Origin: DASUFE01 sp036274675
Lineage (GTDB): Bacteria > Pseudomonadota > Gammaproteobacteria > HTCC5015
DNA length: 64,000 nucleotides
Assembly: GCA_036274675.1 (NCBI GenBank)
Contig: DASUFE010000122.1
Span: forward strand, 75,982-139,981
Reading direction: 5' to 3'
Position 1 is the first letter of the stretch; every line of letters starts with the position of its first letter. Shown here in pieces: positions 43,843 to 51,149 of the stretch. Position numbers and translations under genes: made by a program. Under the pieces are notes generated by a model, which made no database searches, was not told the origin of the DNA, and saw only the letters and a program-made list of their open reading frames with translations.

Positions 43843-44837
43843 GATCGGGCCTGCCGGTTTTTCATGACCGTGGACAGCACGGCCATGCGCACCGCGATCC
43901 CGATAGTGACCTGCTCCAGGATGACGGATTGCGGCCCGTCGGCGACCTGCGATTCGATTTCAACACCGCGGTTGGCGGGTCCGGGATGCATGACGATGGC
44001 GTCCTTGCGCGCCAGCTGCAGGCGCGACTGCGTCAGGCCGTACAGGCGAAAGTATTCGCGTTCGCTTGGCAGGAAGGCGCCCTGCATGCGTTCCTTCTGC
44101 AGGCGCAGCATGATAATGACGTCCGCGCCCCGTATCCCCTGGTCCATGGCGTAAAAAGGTTTGACGCCGAGGGTTTCCACATCCGGCGGCATCAGGCTGC
44201 GCGGGGCGACCACGCGGATCTCGCCGGTACGCAGACTGTTGAGGGCATGGATATCGGAGCGCGCGACCCGCGAATGCAGAATATCGCCCACGATCGCGAC
44301 CGTCAGCTTGCCGAAATCCTCTTTGTGCTTGCGTATTGTGAACATGTCGAGCAAGGCCTGCGTGGGGTGTGCGTGCTGGCCGTCCCCGGCATTGACGACG
44401 CTGACGTGGGGCGCGGCGTGTTGCGCGAGGAAGTGCGCCGCGCCGCTGTCGCCGTGACGCACGATAAACATATCGCACTGCATCGCCTCGAGATTCTTGA
44501 TCATGTCCAGCAGCGATTCGCCTTTTGTAGTCGAGGAGGTGCCGACGTTGATATTGAGCACGTCCGCCGACAGGCGTTTGGCGGCGAGTTCGAAGGTGGT
44601 GCGGGTGCGGGTGCTGGCTTCGAAGAACAGGTTTGCGACGGTTTTGCCCTTCAGGTCCCCAACTTTCTTTACGGCCTGGTCGTTGATATCGATGAAGGAT
44701 GCGGTGGCGTCGAGGATTTCGTTGATCTGGGAATGGCTTAACCCCTCCATATCGAGCAAGTGTTGCAGCTTGCCTTGCGCATTCAGCTGGGGATTAGGCG
44801 CTTTGGCTCTTAATCCTCCGTACCCGGGGGTTGTCAT
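43839..44837 (-). CDS. pyrB: Aspartate carbamoyltransferase catalytic chain
   Basis: 332 residues. Carbamoyl-phosphate site EASTRTRTTFELAAKRL, then SLLDMIKNLEAMQCDMFIVRH, HPTQALLDMFTI, and the C-terminal VMHPGPANRGVEIES. It condenses carbamoyl phosphate and aspartate in pyrimidine synthesis. The leader is N-terminally extended, as in Pseudomonas-type enzymes that pair with PyrC'. No pyrR gene precedes it here. A repeat separates it from ruvX. Confidence 0.96.
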   Translation of the reverse strand: MTTPGYGGLRAKAPNPQLNAQGKLQHLLDMEGLSHSQINEILDATASFIDINDQAVKKVGDLKGKTVANLFFEASTRTRTTFELAAKRLSADVLNINVGTSSTTKGESLLDMIKNLEAMQCDMFIVRHGDSGAAHFLAQHAAPHVSVVNAGDGQHAHPTQALLDMFTIRKHKEDFGKLTVAIVGDILHSRVARSDIHALNSLRTGEIRVVAPRSLMPPDVETLGVKPFYAMDQGIRGADVIIMLRLQKERMQGAFLPSEREYFRLYGLTQSRLQLARKDAIVMHPGPANRGVEIESQVADGPQSVILEQVTIGIAVRMAVLSTVMKNRQARS

Positions 44838-44894
44838 GGGCCGCCATTATAGCGGGGCTTTACTCCGGATTCACCAGGAATGTGAATAAAAACC

Positions 44895-45006
44895 AACCGC
44901 CGAGAACACTGAGTGCACAGAGATTAAGGATCAGGATGAAGATTACCTAACCTAAAAAAGGTTGAATCAGAAAACCTCTGTGCACTCAGTGTTCTCGGTG
45001 ATTGGT
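44895..45006. repeat. Inverted repeat of 9-bp CTCYGTGNN units, copy 8
   Basis: Left arm 44895-44925 (AACCGCCGAGAACACTGAGT and on) and right arm 44975-45006 (CCTCTGTGCACTCAGTGTTC and on). The cores match over long runs as reverse complements. It lies between ruvX and the pyrB promoter region. Confidence 0.85.
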
Positions 45007-45014
45007 CACAAGTT

Positions 45015-45470
45015 TTATGGTTGATTGGACGGATAAGTCTTGTTGGTCTCAAACCAGCTTTCGAGGATCAACGCCGCGGCGACCGCGTCGATGTTGCCCT
45101 TGGCTATCCGGCGGTTGCGCATGCCGTTGCGGCGTTGCGCCCGCAGTTGCGATTGCGCCTCGGCGGAGCTCAAATATTCATCCTGCAACTCTACGGGAAT
45201 ATCGAAGTGTTGCCGCAGTGATGTGGCGAAGCCCCTCGCCTCCCCGCTGAATGCGCTGTCACGGCCGTCGGCATGCAGGGGCAGCCCGACCAGCAGCAGC
45301 TGCGGTTTCCAGTCAGCGATGAGCTGGCGAATCCGGTTCCAGGGGGGCTCGCCTCCCTGATATTGCACGGTCGTGAGTGCTCGCGCGGTAGCGGTCACCG
45401 ATTGGCCGATTGCGACTCCGATGCGGCGCTGGCCGTAATCGAAAGCCAGGATTGTAGTTGGCGCCGTCAT
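45015..45470 (-). CDS. ruvX: Holliday junction resolvase-like RuvX (YqgF)
   Basis: 151 residues from the ATG at 45470. A longer upstream frame runs back into algH and is rejected. RNase H-like fold with ILAFDYGQRRIGVAIGQ, LLLVGLPLHADGRDSAFS, LQDEYLSSAEAQSQL and NIDAVAAALILESWFE. Proposed roles are 16S rRNA 5' end processing and resolution of recombination intermediates. It follows algH by 4 bases, as in many gammaproteobacteria. Confidence 0.95.
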   Translation of the reverse strand: MTAPTTILAFDYGQRRIGVAIGQSVTATARALTTVQYQGGEPPWNRIRQLIADWKPQLLLVGLPLHADGRDSAFSGEARGFATSLRQHFDIPVELQDEYLSSAEAQSQLRAQRRNGMRNRRIAKGNIDAVAAALILESWFETNKTYPSNQP

Positions 45471-45474
45471 CGCT

Positions 45475-46035
45475 TCAGGCGTGGCCCGCGTCGCCTGATA
45501 ACTGTGTGATATCAATGCCGAGCGCATTGGCTGCGGCCTGCCATAACTGTTGGGGCGGGGTTTTGAACAGCATATCGGCGTCCGCCGGCAGCGTGAGCCA
45601 TGCGTTATTGAGCAGTTCGTTTTCAAGTTGGCCGCCTGCCCATCCGGCGTAGCCCAGCGCGACAATGCTGTCGGCCGGACCGGTGCCGATCGCGATGGCG
45701 TCCAGCACGTCGCGCGACGTGGTGAGGCCGATCTGTTCGGTGACGGCCAGGGTATTGCTCCAGTTGCCGCGCGGGCGATGCAGGATGAACCCGCTGTAGG
45801 TATCCACGGGTCCGCCGTACATGATGGCCGTGTTCGGAAGTTGCGGTCGCGGTTCGATATCCAGTTGTTGCAGCAGTTCCTGCAGCCCCATGTCCGTGGC
45901 GCGGTTCAATATCAGGCCGACTGCCCCCTGGTCGTCATGCTGGCAGATATAAGTCACCGAACGGTGGAAATTCGGGTCCGCGAGATTCGGCATCGCGATC
46001 AGGAAGTGATTGGTTAGATTTATGGAGTCTTGCAT
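45475..46035 (-). CDS. algH: YqgE/AlgH family protein
   Basis: 186 residues with the family signature NHFLIAMPNLADPNFHRSVT, ICQHDDQGAVGLILNRATD, MYGGPVDTYSGFILHRP and ALGYAGWAGGQLENELLNNAWLT. The function is unsettled. It was named for an effect on alginate in Pseudomonas. Clustered with ruvX and the TonB-like gene. Confidence 0.95.
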   Translation of the reverse strand: MQDSINLTNHFLIAMPNLADPNFHRSVTYICQHDDQGAVGLILNRATDMGLQELLQQLDIEPRPQLPNTAIMYGGPVDTYSGFILHRPRGNWSNTLAVTEQIGLTTSRDVLDAIAIGTGPADSIVALGYAGWAGGQLENELLNNAWLTLPADADMLFKTPPQQLWQAAANALGIDITQLSGDAGHA

Positions 46036-46044
46036 GTCTTGAGG

Positions 46045-46917
46045 CTATTCCGTATTCAGGTTGCCATTGGTGAAACGCCATGTGCGCACAATCTCGAGGT
46101 GGTCGGCGGCTTTGCGCAGATCAGCCGGGAAAGGCGCGAACGGCGATGATAATTCGACGATATGCATCGCGGCGTCATCGAGCGCATTATTGCCCGAAGA
46201 TTCGACCACATTGACTTCGACAACACTGCCGTCCCATTTGATTTCGACCTCGAGCATCAGCATGCCCTCTTTCTTGTTACGCAGGGCCTGCAGGGGATAG
46301 TTCAGATTACCGATGCGTTCGACTTTTTCCACCCATTGATACATGTATTGTGCCGGCAGGTATTCATGGGTGCTGGCGGTAAGCACCAGCTTCTTCGGAC
46401 GCTTGGCGTAGGTTTCCTGGGACTGTTTCAGTTCGGCGGTCAGGCGCGCGATTTCCAGGTCGTAGTCGGCGGGCTCGGCCTGCTGCCGCAGGGCCTCGTT
46501 CGGATCCTGGCGGTCCACCTCTTCCATTTTATAGTCCGAGTGCAGTTGGGTGAGTACGGGCTGTTGCTGCCGACGGTTGAGTTCCGCGGCGCCGCTCAGC
46601 ATCGGCTGCGGGGCTATGCCTTCGTTGGGACTCAATTCGGAGGAAGTAAAGGGACTGCCGGGGCGTTCGCGAAGCTCGCTTTCACCGCCGCCGTTCTGGG
46701 CGGCCTGTGCAAGGTAATCGGCGGCTTCGGGTGCTTCCTCCGAGTGGTTCTGCACCAGGATAATCTCCAGCGCCGCCGGCGGCTTGAGTTTAGCCAGGTC
46801 GAGCGGACTGAATGAAACGCCAAGGATCAGGATGGCGTGCACGGCGGCCGCGAGAAAAATCGTCAGACTCAGGCGGTCTGTCGCGGTTATAACGGGTGCT
46901 GCCGTGGCCGTAATCAT
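46045..46917 (-). CDS. TonB-like energy transducer
   Basis: 290 residues. One N-terminal membrane helix (LTIFLAAAVHAILILGVSF), a long charged coiled-coil-like linker (about 120-180) and a TonB-type C-terminal domain (YPLQALRNKKEGMLMLEVEI, VVESSGNNALDDAAM, VRTWRFTNG). The same gene lies before gshB in Pseudomonas, where it has been linked to twitching motility. No exbB or exbD genes are nearby. Whether it energises the island receptor is unknown. Confidence 0.88.
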   Translation of the reverse strand: MITATAAPVITATDRLSLTIFLAAAVHAILILGVSFSPLDLAKLKPPAALEIILVQNHSEEAPEAADYLAQAAQNGGGESELRERPGSPFTSSELSPNEGIAPQPMLSGAAELNRRQQQPVLTQLHSDYKMEEVDRQDPNEALRQQAEPADYDLEIARLTAELKQSQETYAKRPKKLVLTASTHEYLPAQYMYQWVEKVERIGNLNYPLQALRNKKEGMLMLEVEIKWDGSVVEVNVVESSGNNALDDAAMHIVELSSPFAPFPADLRKAADHLEIVRTWRFTNGNLNTE

Positions 46918-47025
46918 TTCGGGGGCGGTTTACCTACCGATCGGATTTTCCAGGGATTTTAACTTAACCGGCGTTTGGATGGGAGCGCGCTCCGAAAATT
47001 CATTAGAGCACCTAATCAAGAGTTC

Positions 47026-47134
47026 AGGAGCCAGGAGTCAGAAGCCTGGAATAGACACGAACCATAAGTCGAAAAACAGTAATTCACATCTTCCGGTTTC
47101 TCTCCTTACTTCTGGCTCCCGACTCCTGGCTCCT
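47026..47134. repeat. Inverted repeat AGGAGCCAGGAGTC overlapping the gshB end
   Basis: AGGAGCCAGGAGTC at 47026-47039 and its exact complement GACTCCTGGCTCCT at 47121-47134, with partial similarity beyond on both sides. The right arm lies inside the coding sequence for the gshB C-terminus. Confidence 0.75.
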
Positions 47135-48094
47135 TGATCCTGCTTTTACTTTCAGCCTGGCGGCGATAATGTCCATGAGCTGTCCGGCGATATTGAGACT
47201 ATAGATCTTGTCCAGTTCCCGGATGCAGGTGGGGCTGGTGATATTGATTTCGGTCAGCCAGTCGCCGATCACATCCAGTCCGGCGAACAGGATGCCGTGC
47301 CGAAGCAGAGTCGGACCCACGCGCTCGCATATTTCGAGGTCGCGCTTCGACAGGGGTCTGCCCTCGCCGCGCCCGCCCGCGGCGAGATTGCCGCGCGTCT
47401 CGCCGGCGGCGGGTATGCGCGCCAGGGCATGGGGTACAGGCTCCCCGTTGATCATCAGGATGCGTTTATCGCCCTGGGCAATTTCAGGAATATAACGTTG
47501 TGCCATGACCGTGATGCGATCGTAATCCGTCATGCTTTCGAGAATGGAGTTGGTGTTGAGGTCGTCCCGGCGCACCCGAAACACGGCGTGCCCGCCCATA
47601 CTGTCGAGGGGTTTGACAATGATATCCTTGTGCTCGGCCAGAAATTCCCGGATGCGCCCGCGCCGGGAAGTGACCAGCGTAGGCGGAATCAGATCCTCGA
47701 ACCGGGTGATATAGAGTTTTTCATGCATCAGTCGCAGGCCGGCCGGGTCGTTGACCACCAGTACGCCGCTATTCGCCGCCAGCTCCAGGAGATGCGTGCT
47801 GTTGATGTATTCAAGGTCATAAGGGGGGTCCACGCGCATCAGGACCGCATCAAGCTCCGTCAGCGGTTTGTGCGCTGCCGCGCCCAGTTGATGCCAGCTG
47901 TGCGCATCGTCGGCCACTTGTAATGGCCGCATTTCCGCATGCGCACTGTTGTTTTCGATCCAGGCATCCCCGGGACGCATATACCAGATCTCCCAGCCGC
48001 GCGACTGCGCCTCCAGCAGCATGGCAAGGGTCGAGTCTTTGTGCGGTTTGATGGATTCGATTGGATCCATCATTACGCCGAGGCGTATTTTCAT
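47084..48094 (-). CDS. gshB: Glutathione synthetase
   Basis: 336 residues from the ATG at 48094. A longer frame upstream overlaps gshA and is rejected. ATP-grasp enzyme: MKIRLGVMMDPIESIKPHKD, PLDSMGGHAVFRVRRDD, QRYIPEIAQGDKRILMINGE, GDWLTEINITSPTCIRELDK. It joins glycine to gamma-glutamylcysteine. The family is normally about 315-320 residues. The last 18 or so (GSRSQESGARSKERNRKM) are encoded by an intergenic repeat that has run into the reading frame. Confidence 0.95.
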   Translation of the reverse strand: MKIRLGVMMDPIESIKPHKDSTLAMLLEAQSRGWEIWYMRPGDAWIENNSAHAEMRPLQVADDAHSWHQLGAAAHKPLTELDAVLMRVDPPYDLEYINSTHLLELAANSGVLVVNDPAGLRLMHEKLYITRFEDLIPPTLVTSRRGRIREFLAEHKDIIVKPLDSMGGHAVFRVRRDDLNTNSILESMTDYDRITVMAQRYIPEIAQGDKRILMINGEPVPHALARIPAAGETRGNLAAGGRGEGRPLSKRDLEICERVGPTLLRHGILFAGLDVIGDWLTEINITSPTCIRELDKIYSLNIAGQLMDIIAARLKVKAGSRSQESGARSKERNRKM

Positions 48095-48104
48095 ACCGGT
48101 CCGC

Positions 48105-49406
48105 TCAGGAAGCGCCGTTACCGGGTTCGTGCAGCTCCCTTGCCGCGGCCAGGGCCGCCAGCCGGGCGATGACGCCATAGGCGTAAAAGCGGTTGGGCTC
48201 GGAATCCGGCCGCTGTTCGCAGTCCGGGGAGTTGCAAGGCTCGGCGAAGGCCAGCGGTTCAAAGTGCATGCCGGGGGAATTCAGGTTATCCGACTGGGTC
48301 TTGCCTTTGTGTACGCGGTAAAAACCGCCGATGACGAACTGATCGATCATATAGGCCACGGGTTCGGCCACGGCTCCGTTGAAAGTCTCGGACGTGTAGA
48401 CGCCTTCCTGGATTAGCACGCTTTCCACCTTGCGGCCTTCCTTGGTCGCATCCATGCTGGTGCGTTGCTTGCGGTTCAGGTTGCGGATCTCGTCCGGGTC
48501 GCTCACGGCCATTACGCCCATGCCATAGGTGCCGGAATCGGCCTTGACGAAAACGAAGGGTTTTTTGTCGATACCGTACTCATGGTATTTCTGGCGGATT
48601 TCGGTCAAAAGGTCCGCGACATGCTGTTCCAGGCATTCATAGCCTTCCTTTTTCATAAAGTCGATGCAGCCGCAGTTCCTCATCAAGGGGTCGATCAGCC
48701 AGGGGTCGATATCAAGCATGTCAGAGAATTCGCGGGCCAGCTCTCCATAGATCGAGAAATGCCGGGATTTGCGCCGGGTGGCCCACCCCGCATTCAACGG
48801 CGGCAGCAGGGGTTGTTTGAGGTTTTCCAGGATGGTCGGCACCCCCCCGCTCAAATCGTTGTTGAGCAGGATCAGGCATGGGCTGAAATCATCCAGCACC
48901 AGGCGGTCCTTCACCCGCCGCGCCGGCTCCAGCAGCAGACTTTTTCCGGAAGGCAGGTTGAGGCTTCGAGGCTCTGTTATTTCCGGAGACAGTGAGCCGA
49001 CCCGCGTTCCGTAACCGGCCTGTGTCAGTATATGTTTAAGCGCCTGCACGCTTTCCAGGTAATAGAGGTTCCGGGTGTGATTCTCTGGAATAATCAATAT
49101 GTTACATGCTTTCGGAAAGCGCTTTTGCATGGTCGCCTGCACGGCGTGGTAAGCCAGCGGCAACAGTTTGGGATTGAGATTATTAAAGCCCGCCGGGAAC
49201 AGATTGGTGTCGACGGGCGCCAGCTTGAAACCCGCATTACGCAGATCGACCGAGGTGTAAAAGGGAGACGCTGTTTCCTGCCAGTGACGGCGAAACCAGG
49301 CTTCGATCGAGGTTTGCTTCAACAGCAGATGCGATTCCACTGCCTGCAAGGGACCCTGGTTCGCGGTTTCAAGGTGGGGAACGGTGCCCAGAATTTGCAT
49401 GTTCAT
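48105..49406 (-). CDS. gshA: Glutamate-cysteine ligase, proteobacterial GshA type
   Basis: 433 residues from the ATG at 49406. A TTG nine codons earlier is possible. It belongs to the GshA family found beside GshB in some beta- and gammaproteobacteria, not to the E. coli GshA fold. Seen: VDLRNAGFKLAPVDTNLFPA, FNNLNPKLLPLAYHAV, KPFVFVKADSGTYGMGVMAV, and QEGVYTSETFNGAVAEPVAY. It makes gamma-glutamylcysteine. It lies 10 bases before gshB, giving the full glutathione pathway in one operon. Confidence 0.9.
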   Translation of the reverse strand: MNMQILGTVPHLETANQGPLQAVESHLLLKQTSIEAWFRRHWQETASPFYTSVDLRNAGFKLAPVDTNLFPAGFNNLNPKLLPLAYHAVQATMQKRFPKACNILIIPENHTRNLYYLESVQALKHILTQAGYGTRVGSLSPEITEPRSLNLPSGKSLLLEPARRVKDRLVLDDFSPCLILLNNDLSGGVPTILENLKQPLLPPLNAGWATRRKSRHFSIYGELAREFSDMLDIDPWLIDPLMRNCGCIDFMKKEGYECLEQHVADLLTEIRQKYHEYGIDKKPFVFVKADSGTYGMGVMAVSDPDEIRNLNRKQRTSMDATKEGRKVESVLIQEGVYTSETFNGAVAEPVAYMIDQFVIGGFYRVHKGKTQSDNLNSPGMHFEPLAFAEPCNSPDCEQRPDSEPNRFYAYGVIARLAALAAARELHEPGNGAS

Positions 49407-49726
49407 TGCATGATCGTTTTCGGGTAGTTGCAAGCAGTGTATCCCACAATCCCTTACCCTGTCAGAGGTATAGCCTCAGTAAGGGGTTTTTCAGTTTTTT
49501 CAAGTCCTTCCGGGGGTCTGGAAAGTATTATGAGGGATGTAAAGAATATTAGCTAAGTACTTTGATTTTTTATGTATTTTGTTGATAAATAGCGGTAGTT
49601 AAGCTACATTTCCATTAAGCATCTATATAGGGAATGGTCCGATAGGGAAGGGTGCAGTGGCTGCTGTCGAATTTTTGGCGCAACTGTCTTTAATCAGGCA
49701 ATCAGATCTTTGCAAAGTGTGCTCAT
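49407..49726. other. A/T-rich promoter gap between gshA and pilG
   Basis: 320 bases between divergent genes, clearly more A/T-rich than coding DNA. It contains one good sigma-70-type promoter for the pil-chp operon, listed next. No gene supported. Confidence 0.5.
49582..49610 (+). promoter_or_regulatory. Candidate sigma-70-type promoter of the pil-chp operon
   Basis: TTGATA at 49582-49587 and TACATT at 49605-49610 with a 17-base spacer, leaving a leader of about 110 bases before pilG. Confidence 0.45.
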
Positions 49727-50113
49727 ATGGGAGATATCTCAGGTCTTAAGGTCATGGTCATTGATGACAGTAAGACTATCCGGCGGACGGCGGAGAGTCT
49801 GCTGAAGAAAGCCGGGTGCGAAGTAATCACGGCCAGCGACGGTTTTGAGGCGCTGGCTAAAATCACCGAGCATAAGCCCGATATCATCTTTGTCGATATC
49901 CTGATGCCACGCCTGGACGGGTACCAGACCTGTGCCCTGATCAAAAACAACAGCATTTTCAAGAGTACCCCCGTCATCATGCTGTCGAGCAAGGACAGTA
50001 TCTTCGACCGCGCGCGCGGGCGAATCGTGGGCTCCGAGCAATACCTGACAAAACCGTTCACCAAAGAGGATCTTTTGGGCGCGATCAAGCAGCACGTAGG
50101 CAAGGCTGCGTGA
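49727..50113 (+). CDS. pilG: Pil-Chp response regulator PilG
   Basis: 128 residues, a single receiver domain: VMVIDDSKTIRRTAESLL (acidic pair), IIFVDILMPRLDGYQTC with the phosphorylated Asp, PVIMLSSKD, and YLTKPFTKEDLL with the conserved Lys. In type IV pilus chemosensing PilG acts as the output toward pilus extension and cAMP. First gene of the operon. Confidence 0.95.
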   Translation: MGDISGLKVMVIDDSKTIRRTAESLLKKAGCEVITASDGFEALAKITEHKPDIIFVDILMPRLDGYQTCALIKNNSIFKSTPVIMLSSKDSIFDRARGRIVGSEQYLTKPFTKEDLLGAIKQHVGKAA

Positions 50114-50177
50114 TGCCGACGTATCGAGAACCAAGAATGGCATATCAATCGCCAATCGGAAACAGCAGGAAGGCACT

Positions 50178-50540
50178 ATGAAAATACTCATTATCGACGA
50201 CTCTCCGACTGAGGCGCATGTCGTCAAGGGTTATCTGATGAAGCACAACATGGAAGTTTTGCTGGCGCACGATGCCGAGAGTGGAATTCAAATCGCCAAG
50301 CAGGAACTGCCGGATGCCATCCTGATGGATGTCGTCATGCCGGGTATGAACGGGTTCCAGGCCACCCGCTATCTGACCAAGGATGCGCAAACCGCCCATA
50401 TACCGATCATCATTTTGACTACCAAGGGCGCTGAAACGGATCGTGTCTGGGGCATGCGCCAGGGAGCGATGGACTATCTGGTCAAGCCGATCGAGGAAAA
50501 GGATTTGATTGGACGTTTGAATTCGCTGGTAAAGAAGTGA
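50178..50540 (+). CDS. pilH: Pil-Chp response regulator PilH
   Basis: 120 residues, receiver domain only: ILIIDDSPTEAHVVKGYL, AILMDVVMPGMNGFQATRYL, PIIILTTKGAETDRVWGMRQ and YLVKPIEEKDL. PilH is thought to act as a phosphate sink or retraction-side regulator. Starts 64 bases after pilG with an AGGAAGG ribosome binding site. Confidence 0.95.
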   Translation: MKILIIDDSPTEAHVVKGYLMKHNMEVLLAHDAESGIQIAKQELPDAILMDVVMPGMNGFQATRYLTKDAQTAHIPIIILTTKGAETDRVWGMRQGAMDYLVKPIEEKDLIGRLNSLVKK

Positions 50541-50547
50541 GCGACTT

Positions 50548-51093
50548 ATGGCGGCATCCGCGATAGAGCAACTGCGCGAGATCGAGAGCAAGAGTCTCTC
50601 GCGGGGCGCGTTGGTCGTGCAGAGCGCGCAGATGAAGGCTGCCGAATGGCGGGGCATCGGTTTCAGGGTCGGCGAAACCGAGCTGGTAACCTCGATGCAG
50701 CATATCGCCGAAGTTCTCAAGGTCGTTGAATACACCCGCATCCCGTCGAGCAAAATCTGGTTCGAGGGCATAGCCAATGTGCGCGGCCAACTGGTTCCAG
50801 TTACCGACTTCTACAGTTTTCTGTATGGCAGGCGGCTGCCGGCCGACCGGGATACCCGCATGATCCTGTTCCGCCTCGCCAATTCCGTAAGCGGCCTGGT
50901 CGTGACTTCGGTCACCGGTATCCGCAATTTCCGCGAGGACGCCCTGGACCAGGACGCCACCGGGATCAGCGATGAGATTATTCCCTATCTTTCGGGATGC
51001 TTTCACCAGAGCGGTGACGCTTACCCGGTGTTCGATTTCAGCCGCTTGCTGAACGACGAGCGGTTTATGCACGTGACGGAGTTGAACGAGTGA
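50548..51093 (+). CDS. pilI: CheW-like adaptor PilI
   Basis: 181 residues, CheW domain: WRGIGFRVGETELVTSMQHI, YTRIPSSKIWFEGIANVRGQ, LVPVTDFYSFL. It couples the receptor PilJ to the kinase ChpA. Starts 7 bases after the pilH stop. Confidence 0.94.
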   Translation: MAASAIEQLREIESKSLSRGALVVQSAQMKAAEWRGIGFRVGETELVTSMQHIAEVLKVVEYTRIPSSKIWFEGIANVRGQLVPVTDFYSFLYGRRLPADRDTRMILFRLANSVSGLVVTSVTGIRNFREDALDQDATGISDEIIPYLSGCFHQSGDAYPVFDFSRLLNDERFMHVTELNE

Positions 51094-51149
51094 TGGCAAT
51101 GGCGGCAGCGCCGAACGGGCCGCGTCATGCGATAAGAGGAGTATGAGCG

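Noticed and set aside
45471..45665. Longer RuvX with 65 extra N-terminal residues
   Set aside because: The extension lies in the algH coding sequence and is unrelated to RuvX proteins. The ATG at 45470 gives the normal length.
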